This document shows, piece by piece, positions 43,363 through 51,712 of a stretch of 64,000 bases of DNA. The stretch lies in the NCBI RefSeq assembly GCF_900215205.1, contig NZ_OBDY01000001.1:864786-928785 (forward strand), read 5' to 3'. Below the pieces are notes generated by a model. It was not told where the DNA came from. It did no database searches and saw only the letters and a list, made by a program, of their open reading frames with translations. This DNA comes from Paractinoplanes atraurantiacus (GTDB taxonomy: Bacteria > Actinomycetota > Actinomycetes > Mycobacteriales > Micromonosporaceae). The first letter of the stretch is position 1. Each line of letters opens with the position of its first letter. Position numbers and translations under genes: made by a program.

Positions 43363-44521
43363 TCGGCTGGGCGGGCGTGGTGGTGTCGTCCACCGCGCCC
43401 TCCAGCTTCCCGGCCATCACCGTGGCGTCGTCGCTCACGGTGCTGACGTAATACCGGTCCCGCCCCGGGTGCCCGCCGGCCGGAACCGGCAGATCCAGCA
43501 CGGCCCGCCCGACGAAGACCCGCGGGTCCTCGTCGCCGAGCGAATAGGGGTCACCGATCTGCGGCCCCTTCCACTCGCCGGCCAGCTCCTGCCACGTGCC
43601 GGTCTCGATGTGGTACCGCAGGCTCTCGACGTCGAGGCTGCCCCGGGTGCCGTAGATCCACCCGTTGCGGACGACCACCGAATGGAAAACGGTCGTGATC
43701 GGAGGCGAGGCGCCGGGCTGGGGCGCCTCAGCGGGGACGCCGTCGCGTCTCGGCGGGGCCTTGACATATCGGCCGCTGCCGTCAGACGACCAGATATAGC
43801 CGAAAGTGCCGACCGAGCCGATGACGCTGCCATCGTCGGTGACGCCGCTGATCGACACCATCAAGGGTGATACGCCCTTCGGGACGGTGAGCGGCTCGGG
43901 CCGGGCGCCGGCCGAGGCCCATCGCACGGGCCGGCGCTCCTGATCGGTCGTCCCGAGCAGCCCGGCGATGACCCCATCGTCATTGATCGCGTTCGCCTCG
44001 CCGCCGCCTCCCAGGAGGCGGCGGAACGTGCCGTCCTGATAGACGTAGGGCTCCACCTTCGAGGTGCCCACCACCGTGCCCGATCCGTTCACGCCCGCCA
44101 CGTAGAACGACAGTCCCGGCGACAGGACGTCGGTGACGAGGACGCCGTCCCGCCAGATCAGCAGCGAGTTCCTCGTTTCCCGCCCCCAGTCCGACCCGGC
44201 GGCGAGCCAGGTGCCCGAGGCGTCACCGGCGGGCATGGCGGCGCTGCGGTGATTCCCGAGCGGCAGGCGGTCGACCGCGCACGCGGTCGGCAGCGGCGGG
44301 TCCGGTGGCAGCTTCGGGCGGGGCGGCTGCGCGGCCAGCACGCCGCCGACCGATGCCGCGGTGACGGCCGCGACGACGGCCGAACCGCCGGCCCACCAGC
44401 GGCGGTGGCGCATCCGGCGGCCGTCGCGCATGGCCTTCACGACGGAGACCTTCGAGGGCCCGGGCAGCTCCTCGGCCAGCGGCCGGAGCAGCAGATGGGC
44501 GCTGTAGTCCACTTCCTTCAC
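43340..44521 (-). CDS. Membrane protein with extracytoplasmic HAF-like repeats, sigma factor partner
   Basis: A 393-residue protein starting at GTG behind GGGAGG and overlapping the sigma factor stop by 4 bp. Residues 1-40 are cytoplasmic, with a short LLLRPLAEELPGPSKVSVVKAM segment. A transmembrane helix spans about 43-65. The outer part has repeats of the type NDDGVIAG...VRW and TDDGSVIGS...IWSSDG, as in HAF-type bacterial propeller repeats. Its place directly after a SigE-family gene suggests control or sensing for that sigma factor, but no zinc-binding anti-sigma motif is visible. Confidence 0.82.
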   Translation of the reverse strand: MKEVDYSAHLLLRPLAEELPGPSKVSVVKAMRDGRRMRHRRWWAGGSAVVAAVTAASVGGVLAAQPPRPKLPPDPPLPTACAVDRLPLGNHRSAAMPAGDASGTWLAAGSDWGRETRNSLLIWRDGVLVTDVLSPGLSFYVAGVNGSGTVVGTSKVEPYVYQDGTFRRLLGGGGEANAINDDGVIAGLLGTTDQERRPVRWASAGARPEPLTVPKGVSPLMVSISGVTDDGSVIGSVGTFGYIWSSDGSGRYVKAPPRRDGVPAEAPQPGASPPITTVFHSVVVRNGWIYGTRGSLDVESLRYHIETGTWQELAGEWKGPQIGDPYSLGDEDPRVFVGRAVLDLPVPAGGHPGRDRYYVSTVSDDATVMAGKLEGAVDDTTTPAQPIIWRCRQ

Positions 44522-45018
44522 AGGGCACCTCCCACGCGGTCGCCGAGGATTCTGCGCAGGGCGGTCAGCCCGTGCGACGTCTGGCTCTTGACCGTGCCCT
44601 CGGAGCAGTCGAGGATCCGGGCCACGTCGGCGACCGACTGGTCGCACAGAAATCGCAGCACCAGCACGGCCTGCTGGCGGGCCGGCACCCGGCGCAGCGC
44701 CGCGCGCAGCACGGTCCGCTCTTCGGTGGTCCCGCCCGGACGGGGTGGCGGTTCGGGTGGCGCGCCGCGCAGGCTGACCCGCCACCAGCCGCGGCGCTTC
44801 TCGTCGAGGAAGGCCCGCACGAGCATCGTGTGCACGTAGTTGTCCACATGCTCCACCCGCGAGATGCGCGGCCACTTCGCGTACAGCTTGGTGATGGTCT
44901 CCTGGACCAGGTCGTCGGCCTGGTCGCTGTCGCCGCTCAGCAGAAAGGCGATCCGCCGCAGAGCCGGCATCCGCCCGTGGACGTACTCGAGATATCCCGC
45001 GTCCGATTCGTCACTCAT
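44518..45018 (-). CDS. SigE-family ECF RNA polymerase sigma factor
   Basis: A 166-residue sigma factor with region 2 (YVHGRMPALRRIAFLLSGD, QADDLVQETITKLYAKW) and region 4 (LRRVPARQQAVLVLRFL, SVADVARILDCSEGTVKSQ). It belongs to the short SigE-family group of actinobacteria rather than to Streptomyces SigE itself. GGGAG precedes the ATG. It is coupled to the downstream membrane protein gene. The regulon is unknown; no obvious autoregulated GGAAC-type promoter was seen upstream. Confidence 0.92.
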   Translation of the reverse strand: MSDESDAGYLEYVHGRMPALRRIAFLLSGDSDQADDLVQETITKLYAKWPRISRVEHVDNYVHTMLVRAFLDEKRRGWWRVSLRGAPPEPPPRPGGTTEERTVLRAALRRVPARQQAVLVLRFLCDQSVADVARILDCSEGTVKSQTSHGLTALRRILGDRVGGAL

Positions 45019-45080
45019 CCCCGCTCCCTGTGTCCACCAGTAGACGGGGATCGGAGCGAAGAGGTTGTAGCGGATTCACG

Positions 45081-45115
45081 ATGATGCCAGCGACCTTAGC
45101 GGTCGCCGGCATCAT
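45081..45115. terminator. Long hairpin between divergent-facing gene ends
   Basis: A 15-bp stem (45081-45095 with 45101-45115, one mismatch) around a TTAGC loop. It lies 12 bp beyond the stop of the small acidic gene at 45127 and upstream of the sigma factor; it would end the small gene's transcript. Confidence 0.7.
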
Positions 45116-45126
45116 TCGTTACGGGG

Positions 45127-45417
45127 TCAGGGGACGGTGCGCTCGATGGCGGCGGCGCCGTCGCGCTCCAGCTCCTGACGGGCCTTCTCGATGTTCTCGG
45201 GCGTCGGGTCCTTGCCCTCGGCCTCGGCCAGGTCCTCCGGGTCCCACGGCTGGTCGGCGCCGGTGCGGATCACCGGCTCCTCGCCGGGGGCCAGGAACTC
45301 CGGAGTGTCGGAGTCCTTGCCGCCGCCGGTGATGAACGCTTCCACCGCCACGTCGTCCTCGACGGCGTCGGCGACCTCCTGCGTCTCCTCCAGCGGCTGG
45401 CGAATCTCGTCGGTCAT
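45127..45417 (-). CDS. Small acidic hypothetical protein
   Basis: A 96-residue, very acidic, hydrophilic protein without membrane segments. It is rich in Glu, Asp and Pro; the middle has FITGGGKDSDTPEFLAPGEE and the end a helix NIEKARQELERDG. ATG 45417 follows GGGGAGG by 5 bp, which decides the start over an ATG 24 bp upstream. A GGTC-N16-GGGTAA pattern upstream resembles a SigB-type promoter and is shared in spacing with another small acidic gene at 61697. Probably an intrinsically disordered stress protein (inference). Confidence 0.78.
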   Translation of the reverse strand: MTDEIRQPLEETQEVADAVEDDVAVEAFITGGGKDSDTPEFLAPGEEPVIRTGADQPWDPEDLAEAEGKDPTPENIEKARQELERDGAAAIERTVP

Positions 45418-45448
45418 GATGTCCTCCCCAGGGGTGCTCAATCGGTTC

Positions 45449-45474
45449 TTACCCCGTTCCGCGACGCTCCGACC
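45449..45474 (-). promoter_or_regulatory. SigB-type promoter candidate before the small acidic gene
   Basis: Minus strand GGTC (45474-45471), 16 bp, then GGGTAA (45454-45449). The -35 differs from GNNT at the last position. The rest of the gap to 45665 shows nothing else recognisable. Confidence 0.3.
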
Positions 45475-45665
45475 ATGGGGCGGAATCGGACGATCATGCC
45501 GACGCCGGTCAAACTGAGCGCTAACTGGACAGGGCCTGCGCGTTACGGATGGACGCTTAGTAATTGGCCGAATACATTTTCGCCTTGGCGCCCGTTAGTG
45601 GACCGCCGGCGGGGGCATGCGCCGGTGGGACCCGATCCGGCGGGCCCGGTAAGGGGGAACGCGAC

Positions 45666-46034
45666 GTGACCAGCCTGTCCGATGCCGAGCGGGACGCGTG
45701 TGACGTGATGCAGGCCCTGGCCGGTCTGGCGGCCCTGCTGCGCCGGACGGCGGCGGAGATACCCGCCCTCGACGCGGACGATCCCACGGCTGACGACGCG
45801 CGCCGCCTGCTGCTCGGCCTGGCCGAGGACGGCGGCCAGGCGGCGTCGCGCGTGGTGGCCTACCTGCGCGAACAGCGCGGAGCGGGCGACGGCGAGCTGG
45901 TGTCGGTACCGCCCCGTCTGGGCCCGTGGCGCGAGTGGTCGCCGCCGCGGGGTCACCTGTTCGGGGTAACCGCGACGACCCGCCGCGCCACCAACGAGGT
46001 CCCCCAGCCCCGCCGCAGCGACCCCGGCGAGTAA
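45666..46034 (+). CDS. Hypothetical protein
   Basis: A 122-residue protein starting at GTG behind AAGGGGGAAC. The first 75 residues are predicted to form helices (SLSDAERDACDVMQALAGLAAL and later RRLLLGLAEDG), while the C-terminal 40 residues are Pro/Arg-rich and probably disordered. No domain is recognised. The upstream 45475-45665 segment has no other gene; downstream is a low-complexity G/C tract. Confidence 0.65.
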   Translation: MTSLSDAERDACDVMQALAGLAALLRRTAAEIPALDADDPTADDARRLLLGLAEDGGQAASRVVAYLREQRGAGDGELVSVPPRLGPWREWSPPRGHLFGVTATTRRATNEVPQPRRSDPGE

Positions 46035-46318
46035 CGCGCCCCGCGCCGCCCTGGGCCTCGCCCCGCCCCACCGCCCCGCGCCGCGCCGGCCTCCGCGAGC
46101 GCGGCCCCCGCAAGTGCGCTGTGCGCCGTACCCGCGTGTTTTGTGCCCGCGTGCGCTGTCATCCGCGTGGGAAGAGCCCGCGTGCGCGCCGTCACGTGTG
46201 CGCGCCCTCACTCGGGCGCGTGCGCGTGGTCAGGCGGGCGCGTGTGCGTGGGTCAGGCGGGCGCGTGTGCGCCAGTCGGGCGGGCGCGGGCGCGCAGTCG
46301 GGCGGGCTGCGGGCCGGC
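46035..46318. other. Low-complexity GC tract, no gene seen
   Basis: Alternating G/C with many GCG, CGC and GTGCG units. From about 46200 on there are imperfect copies of GGCGGGCGCGTGTGCG separated by 30-35 bp. Open frames across it in several phases result from the composition. It separates the gene at 45666 from the end of the AraC gene. Confidence 0.6.
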
Positions 46319-47317
46319 TCAGGAGCGCAACGTCTCCGACGGGGACTCGCCGAACTTGCCGCGGTAGGCCGAGGCGAAACGCCCCAGATGGGCGAATCCC
46401 CAGCGGTGGGCGACCGCGGCGACCGTCACTCGTAAGGGGTCGGCCATTCGCAGTGCCTCGCGGGCGCGGCCCAGCCGTACCTGTTGCAGGTAGGTCATCG
46501 GTGCCATGCCGACGTGGCGGCGGAAGCCGTCCTGGAGCGAGCGCACGCTCATGCCGGCTATCCGGGCCAGGTCGGTCACGGTGAACGGGCGCTCCGGCTC
46601 GCTCTGTATGGCCTCCACGACGCGCCGGATGGCGCGCGGCGGTCCCGGCGCGGCCGGCCCGGTCAGCTCCTGGTGGTAGCGGTGCGGCACGCTCAGCAGC
46701 AGGCCGCTGAGCACGGCGCTGCGCAGCTGCTCGGCGATCATCGGCTGGTAGAACAGGCTCTGCGAGAACTCGAGCTCGTCGCGCAGCAGGCGCACGAGCC
46801 GGCTCCAGCTGTGTCCCGGCCCGCTGGACAGGTCGATCTCGGGCGGCAGGTCGATGGGTCCCTCGATCGGGCGACCCAGCAGGCCGGAGAGTTCCTCCTC
46901 GAGGGCCTTGCGCTCGATCTTCACCGCGAGCTCGGCCGAGTGGGCCTCGCGCGAGGTGTAGACCGGGCTGCCGGGGCCGAAGACCACGCCGGTGGACGGC
47001 GTGGCGACGATCTCGTGGCCGGCGTGCCGCGCGTGCAGGCGCCCGCTGGTCGGCATGCTCACGTGGTACGCGTCGAGCTCGGCCACGAGCAGGGTCACGG
47101 CGGTCGCGAAACTGAGCTGGCCGACCGTCAGGGGTCCGAGTTGGATCAGCTCCATCCCCAGCGCGAACGTTCCCGCGCCGTCGGGCATGCCGACTGCCAC
47201 GGGGTAGTAGAACCGATTTAGCAATGTACGTGCTTGATCGATGTCCACGCTGCTGAGATGGACGACGTCGGCCGCCCCGGATGACGCGTGGGCGGACCTC
47301 GGAAAGACCTCAGCCAT
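46319..47317 (-). CDS. AraC-family transcriptional regulator
   Basis: A 332-residue regulator. An AraC-binding-like N-terminal domain (about 20-200) ends in a helix bundle; the C-terminal pair of helix-turn-helix motifs includes FTVTDLARIAGMSVRSLQDGF and VAHRWGFAHLGRFASAYRGKFGESP. The latter is the usual AraC signature end. The N-terminal type (with HVSMPTSGRLHARHAG) is shared with regulators of oxygenases and aromatic degradation. No target gene is adjacent on the divergent side except the STAS gene. An inverted repeat GGAACGT-CA-ACGTTCC lies 49 bp upstream. Confidence 0.92.
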   Translation of the reverse strand: MAEVFPRSAHASSGAADVVHLSSVDIDQARTLLNRFYYPVAVGMPDGAGTFALGMELIQLGPLTVGQLSFATAVTLLVAELDAYHVSMPTSGRLHARHAGHEIVATPSTGVVFGPGSPVYTSREAHSAELAVKIERKALEEELSGLLGRPIEGPIDLPPEIDLSSGPGHSWSRLVRLLRDELEFSQSLFYQPMIAEQLRSAVLSGLLLSVPHRYHQELTGPAAPGPPRAIRRVVEAIQSEPERPFTVTDLARIAGMSVRSLQDGFRRHVGMAPMTYLQQVRLGRAREALRMADPLRVTVAAVAHRWGFAHLGRFASAYRGKFGESPSETLRS

Positions 47318-47365
47318 GCCGAGATGAGCTCCATCGCATACGGTGAGTATTCGGCCCCGAAGCGT

Positions 47366-47381
47366 GGAACGTCAACGTTCC
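47366..47381. promoter_or_regulatory. Inverted repeat GGAACGT-CA-ACGTTCC
   Basis: A perfect 7-bp inverted repeat with a 2-base spacer, 49-64 bp before the AraC gene and 230 bp before the STAS gene. No other feature was seen in the 296-bp gap 47318-47613. The binding protein is unknown. Confidence 0.35.
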
Positions 47382-47613
47382 CGCCACGCGCTGACCGTTC
47401 CAGCACATTCAGGCCATATGAACTACTCTGGCGTTCCGCGCCTACGTGGCGTAACTTGCAGACCAGCGGATTGTTGTAGGAACGCGGTCGGAGAGCGGCA
47501 CCGGTTGAGGTGCCCGACGACACCGGGACCACGGTTTTCTCCTCGGTCAGGGTGGTGCGTCCTTCGTGCGGCAAGTCGGCGTCGGCCCGCTCGACGCCAG
47601 GAAGAGGGCAGCC

Positions 47614-47970
47614 GTGTATCTGCCGATCACCACCCGCCAGTTGGCCGATGGAACCGTTGAGATCGCGCCGAGCGGGGAGATCGACCTGGACAACGCCCAC
47701 GTGATGCGGGACGCCGTCAACGACGTGCTGACCAGCTCCACGCCGGGCAAGATCTGTCTTGACCTCCAGCGGGTCATGTTGATCGACAGCATCGGCATCG
47801 GCATCCTGGTCGCCTGCTTCCACACGGCCGCGGCCAGTGGGGTCAAGCTGGTGGTCAGCCACCCGAGCCCCACGGTCTACCGCCAGCTCTGGGTGTCCGG
47901 CCTGGTGGGGCTCCTCGGGTGCGCGGAGCCGCCCTCACCCCGTACGTCAGTGGGTCTCCGGCCTTCCTGA
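47614..47970 (+). CDS. STAS-domain anti-anti-sigma factor
   Basis: A 118-residue protein starting at GTG behind GGAAGAGGG. The STAS fold pattern is GTVEIAPSGEIDLDNAHVMRDAV, then ICLDLQRVMLIDSIGIGILVA, where the Ser in IDSIG is the usual phosphorylation site, and VKLVVSHPS. Such proteins release sigma factors by binding anti-sigma kinases. No partner kinase gene is nearby. It precedes ynfA by 26 bp, but a functional link is doubtful. Confidence 0.88.
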   Translation: MYLPITTRQLADGTVEIAPSGEIDLDNAHVMRDAVNDVLTSSTPGKICLDLQRVMLIDSIGIGILVACFHTAAASGVKLVVSHPSPTVYRQLWVSGLVGLLGCAEPPSPRTSVGLRPS

Positions 47971-47996
47971 TCTTGTTTGTTGCTTAGATCGAGCGC

Positions 47997-48326
47997 ATGA
48001 CCGTTCTGCGCTCGATCGCGCTCTTCCTGCTGGCCGCGCTGGCCGAGATCGGCGGTGCGTGGCTCGTCTGGCAGGGCGTCCGCGAGCATCGAGGGCTGCT
48101 GTTCGCCGGCGCGGGTGTGATCGCGCTCGGTGCGTACGGCTTCGTGGCGACCCTGCAGCCCGACGCGAACTTCGGGCGGATCCTCGCCGCGTACGGCGGC
48201 GTCTTCGTGGCCGGCTCGCTGGCCTGGGGGATGGTGGTGGACGGCTTCCGGCCCGACCGCTACGACGTGATCGGCGCGGCCGTGTGCCTCACCGGGGTGG
48301 CCGTCATCATGTACGCACCCCGGTGA
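47997..48326 (+). CDS. ynfA: YnfA family (UPF0060) small membrane protein
   Basis: A 109-residue protein with four membrane helices. The family motifs [19 protein letters not shown]-type turn (here [24 protein letters not shown]) and [23 protein letters not shown] are all present. YnfA belongs to the SMR-like group of small transporters; its substrate is not settled. Length is normal for the family. Confidence 0.93.
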   Translation: MTVLRSIALFLLAALAEIGGAWLVWQGVREHRGLLFAGAGVIALGAYGFVATLQPDANFGRILAAYGGVFVAGSLAWGMVVDGFRPDRYDVIGAAVCLTGVAVIMYAPR

Positions 48327-48338
48327 GGCCCGGCGCTC

Positions 48339-49898
48339 TCAGTGCAGGGAGAGAGCGGCCGCTTCCTCCTGGGCGCGGCGCTCGTCACCGCTGAGGGTCG
48401 ACAGCGGCTTCTCCTTGATGAAGACGACCGCGATGACCGCGAGGAACGCGATCGGGGCCGCGACCAGGAACAGGTCGGACGTCGCCGTGCCGTAGATGTC
48501 CTTGACCACGGCCAGCACCTGCGGCGGGAGCGTGCTGACGTCGGGCACCTCGGTGGAGCCGCCGGACGTCGCCGCCGCGCCGAACTTCTCGGTGAACAGC
48601 GAGGTCACACGGCTGGCCAGCACGGCGCCGAGCGCGCTGACACCGATGGCGCCGCCCATGCTGCGGAAGAAGGTCAGCGCGGAGGTGGCCGCGCCGAGCT
48701 CGGCCGCCGGCACGTCGTTCTGCGCGGCCAGCACCAGGTTCTGCATGAGCATGCCGACGCCGATGCCGAGCACCGCCATGTGCACCGAGAGCATGAGAAC
48801 GCTCGTCCGGGCGTCGATGGCGCTCAGCAGCAGCATGCCGATGGTCATCACGATCGCGCCCACGACCAGGTACATCTTCCACTTGCCGAATTTCGTGATG
48901 AGCGCTCCGGCGACCGTCGAGGAGACCAGAAGACCGAAAATCATCGGCAGGCTCATGAGGCCGGCCACCGTCGGGGACTTACCGAGCGCGACCTGGAAGT
49001 ACTGCGACAGGAAGACCGTGCCGCCGAACATGGCCACGCCGACGAGGACGCTGGCGACGATGGCCAGGGTGACCGTGCGGTTGCGGAAGATGCGCAGCGG
49101 CACCACCGGCTCCGGCGCCTTCGACTCGGCCCATACGGCCAGGGCCAGCAGCAGGACGCCACCCACGACGAAGATCGCGGTCTCCCACGACGCCCAGTCG
49201 AAGTGCTGACCGGCCAGCGTGGACCAGATCAGCAGCGTGCTGACGCCCGCCGTGATCAGCAGAGCGCCCAGCCAGTCGATCTTCACCTCGCGCCGCGACG
49301 ACGGCAGGTGCAGAGTCTTCTGCAGCAGGAGGATGGCGGCGATCGAGAACGGCACGCCGATGAAGAAGCACCAGCGCCAGCCCAGCCACGACGTGTCCAC
49401 CATGACGCCGCCGATCAGCGGGCCGGCGATGGTGGCGACACCGAAGACGGCGCCGAAGATGCCCGAATAGCGGCCCAGCTCGCGGGGCGGGATGATCGAG
49501 GCCATCACGATGGTGGCGAGCGCGGTCATACCGCCGGCACCGATGCCCTGCACGGCCCGGCTGACGATCAGGACGCCGACGTCCGGGGTGAAGCCGGCGA
49601 TCAGTGAGCCGGCTACGAAAAGCAGCAGCGAGAGCTGGACCAGCAGCTTCTTGCTGTAGAGGTCGGCCAGCTTGCCCCAGAGCGGCACGGTGGCGGTCAT
49701 CGCCAGCAGCTCGGTCGTGACGATCCAGGTGTAGACGGACTGGCTGCCGCCGAGGTCGGCGATGATCCGGGGCAGCGCGTTGGAGACGACGGTCGAGGCG
49801 AGGATCGCCACGAACATGCCGAGCATCAGGCCGGACAGGGCCTGCACGACTTCGCCGCGCGACATCCGCCCGCTGGTCTCGTCCTGGGTGGCTGTCAT
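48339..49898 (-). CDS. MFS drug efflux transporter, DHA2 (EmrB/QacA) type
   Basis: A 519-residue transporter with 14 predicted helices. Signature segments are LDxTIVNVALP-like ILASTVVSNALPRIIADLGG, TTELLAMTATVPLWGKLADLYSKKLL (motif A) and GAVFGVATIAGPLIGG (motif C), marking a proton-driven exporter. It overlaps the upstream TetR gene by 4 bp, so the repressor and pump form one operon, a standard drug-inducible arrangement. A poorly conserved loop near residues 435-465 and a Glu/Ala-rich tail end the chain. Confidence 0.95.
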   Translation of the reverse strand: MTATQDETSGRMSRGEVVQALSGLMLGMFVAILASTVVSNALPRIIADLGGSQSVYTWIVTTELLAMTATVPLWGKLADLYSKKLLVQLSLLLFVAGSLIAGFTPDVGVLIVSRAVQGIGAGGMTALATIVMASIIPPRELGRYSGIFGAVFGVATIAGPLIGGVMVDTSWLGWRWCFFIGVPFSIAAILLLQKTLHLPSSRREVKIDWLGALLITAGVSTLLIWSTLAGQHFDWASWETAIFVVGGVLLLALAVWAESKAPEPVVPLRIFRNRTVTLAIVASVLVGVAMFGGTVFLSQYFQVALGKSPTVAGLMSLPMIFGLLVSSTVAGALITKFGKWKMYLVVGAIVMTIGMLLLSAIDARTSVLMLSVHMAVLGIGVGMLMQNLVLAAQNDVPAAELGAATSALTFFRSMGGAIGVSALGAVLASRVTSLFTEKFGAAATSGGSTEVPDVSTLPPQVLAVVKDIYGTATSDLFLVAAPIAFLAVIAVVFIKEKPLSTLSGDERRAQEEAAALSLH

Positions 49899-50515
49899 CG
49901 ATTGCCTTTCTGTTTCTCGGGGTTCAGGTGCTCGGGTTGCAGGCCCCCGGCCAGGACGCCGAAGGCCTCGCGGACGAGTTCGAGGAGGTCGCCGGCGCCG
50001 TCGGTGTCGGCCCAGCGCATCATCGCGGCGCGCACGGCGGTGCCGGTGAGGGTGGCCGCGAGCAGCGGAAAGAAGTCATCGGCGGGCAGCCCGAGACGGG
50101 TCGCGATGGCCACCGCCGACTCCTGCTCGGCGACGGCGCCGCGGGAGACGAGGATCGGCAGCAGGGCCGGGTTGTCCTTGATGACGCGCATGCGCAGCAG
50201 CCACAGATCCCGGTCGGCCTGGAACTGCTCGATCTCGGGCGTGAGCGCGGCCAGAATGGCCGGAATGAGCGGCACCTCGACCGGCGTGGCGAGAAGCCGA
50301 TCGCAGACGGAGGGCCCATCGGCGATCTGCTCCCCGATGATGGCGTCGTCCTTGGTCGCGAAGTAGTTGAAGAACGTCCGGGGCGACACATCGGCCGCCT
50401 CGCTGATCTCCTCCACGGTCACGTGGTCGAGCCCGCGCTCGTCGGCCAGGCGCAGGGCGGCACTCATCAGAGCCGACCTGGTCTGCTGCTTCTTACGATC
50501 CCGGCGATTGAGCAC
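49895..50515 (-). CDS. TetR-family repressor of the adjacent MFS pump
   Basis: A 206-residue regulator. The N-terminal helix-turn-helix reads LDHVTVEEISEAADVSPRTFFNYFATKDD, near residues 32-60. The C-terminal ligand domain is Leu/Ala-rich. It is the first gene of the operon and overlaps the transporter start by 4 bp. By family knowledge it represses its own operon until the pump substrate binds. No obvious palindrome was seen in the 57 bp upstream. Confidence 0.93.
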   Translation of the reverse strand: MLNRRDRKKQQTRSALMSAALRLADERGLDHVTVEEISEAADVSPRTFFNYFATKDDAIIGEQIADGPSVCDRLLATPVEVPLIPAILAALTPEIEQFQADRDLWLLRMRVIKDNPALLPILVSRGAVAEQESAVAIATRLGLPADDFFPLLAATLTGTAVRAAMMRWADTDGAGDLLELVREAFGVLAGGLQPEHLNPEKQKGNR

Positions 50516-50572
50516 AGCCGCAGGCTAGGCGCGAAGTTGCAGTCCCTGCAAACTTTTAGTCTGTGCAGTAAG

Positions 50573-51139
50573 TCACGACAGTCGCAAGAATTCCGCACAC
50601 CGGTCCCAGAAGCGCCCGGCAGCCGGACAGTCATAGTCCGGCAGATCCTCATCCACCCAGAGGTGCCCTACGCCCGGATAGCGGTAGACCTCGAAGACCG
50701 CCTCCGCTCGCGTCATGCTCTCGGTCCACTTCTCCACGGCGGCCGGCGGCACGAACTCGGCATCCGGATCAGCCACATGCAGTTGGGCCCGCAACCCCGG
50801 CCGTACGGAATCAATGGCCCCGGCCCCGGAGACCATGACCACCCCGGCCGTCCGCGGCCGCTCCGGAAGCAGCGCCTCGATCACGCCGACCCCCATCGAG
50901 AAACCCATCAAAACCGCCTCCGGCGGCAGCGTCCGTACGGCGTCACGGGCGCGCTCGACGATCCCGGCCCACCCCACCTTGTCCGCCAGCGCGAACCCGT
51001 CCGCCAGGTCGTCCGCCGCGGGCAGCCCATAGAGATCTGGCGCCACCACGTCATGCCCGGCGTGGCGGAGGCGCTCGGCCGCCCGCAGAACCGACTCCCG
51101 AAGCCCGTAAACCGAGTGAAAAACCGCAACCGACCCCAT
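50573..51139 (-). CDS. Dienelactone hydrolase family protein
   Basis: A 188-residue alpha/beta hydrolase. The nucleophile elbow is MGFSMGVG, with Ser instead of the Cys of true dienelactone hydrolases. The late His is in GVGHLW, and the acidic residue is probably in ADPDAEF. The start HSVYGLRESVLRAAERLRHAGHDVVAPDL is characteristic of this family. Substrate unknown. It is monocistronic, diverging from the gene at 51174. Confidence 0.88.
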   Translation of the reverse strand: MGSVAVFHSVYGLRESVLRAAERLRHAGHDVVAPDLYGLPAADDLADGFALADKVGWAGIVERARDAVRTLPPEAVLMGFSMGVGVIEALLPERPRTAGVVMVSGAGAIDSVRPGLRAQLHVADPDAEFVPPAAVEKWTESMTRAEAVFEVYRYPGVGHLWVDEDLPDYDCPAAGRFWDRCAEFLRLS

Positions 51140-51173
51140 CCACCCATGGTCCCCGTTGTGGCACCCTCGCCCG

Positions 51174-51683
51174 ATGGATCCGGAGAAGAAGCGGTATCTG
51201 GTGTGCCACGACTACGGCATGGGTGGTTCGTGGTGGTGGGTGTGGGCCGCTTCGCCCGAGGAGATCGTGGAGAGCGTCGCCGAGATCGAGGTGATCACCG
51301 ACGAGGAGAGCATTCGCGAGAGCGGTCCCCTCGCCGACGAGGAGTTGCACCTGGACGCGCTGTCGGGGACCTCCTTGGCGGACCTGCGGGACCAGCGCAC
51401 CGCGCACCGATCGGTGCCCGGGTACGGAGTGCTTGCGGGGCGGAAGCGGGTGTATCTGCGCGACGACGAGGAGGGAGTCGACTTCCTCGTGGAGGTGGGC
51501 CCGGACGGGCGCCGCCTGCGGGAGGTGGAGGTGTCACCGGAGGGCGTGTTCCGCCTGGCCGAGGACCTGCCCAATCCGCCGCGAGACCTCCGGGACCCTC
51601 GATACGTGCGGATGGAGATCAGCCATGCCGAGTTCGAGGCGGCGTGGGAGCGGTCCGTGCCCTACCCGGAGGACGAGGAGTAG
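51174..51683 (+). CDS. Hypothetical acidic protein
   Basis: A 169-residue acidic soluble protein. It opens with KKRYLVCHDYGMGGSWWWVWA, then SPEEIVESVAEIEVITDEE, and contains RRLREVEVSPEGVFRLAEDLPNPP. This looks like a family of small actinobacterial proteins with no known function that sit near immunity-type or housekeeping genes. No signal peptide or catalytic motif. ATG 51174 is preferred to a TTG 18 bp upstream. Confidence 0.72.
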   Translation: MDPEKKRYLVCHDYGMGGSWWWVWAASPEEIVESVAEIEVITDEESIRESGPLADEELHLDALSGTSLADLRDQRTAHRSVPGYGVLAGRKRVYLRDDEEGVDFLVEVGPDGRRLREVEVSPEGVFRLAEDLPNPPRDLRDPRYVRMEISHAEFEAAWERSVPYPEDEE

Positions 51684-51712
51684 GCCGCGGTCTCGGCAGG
51701 GGCGCCGGTACG

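Noticed and set aside
46140..46320. Possible CRISPR or satellite array in the GC tract
   Set aside because: The GGCGGGCGCG-type units are imperfect and irregularly spaced; there are no unique spacers and no cas genes.
47218..47862. A 214-codon minus-strand frame through the AraC-STAS gap
   Set aside because: It overlaps the STAS gene and the AraC N-terminus, with no conserved segment and no ribosome site.
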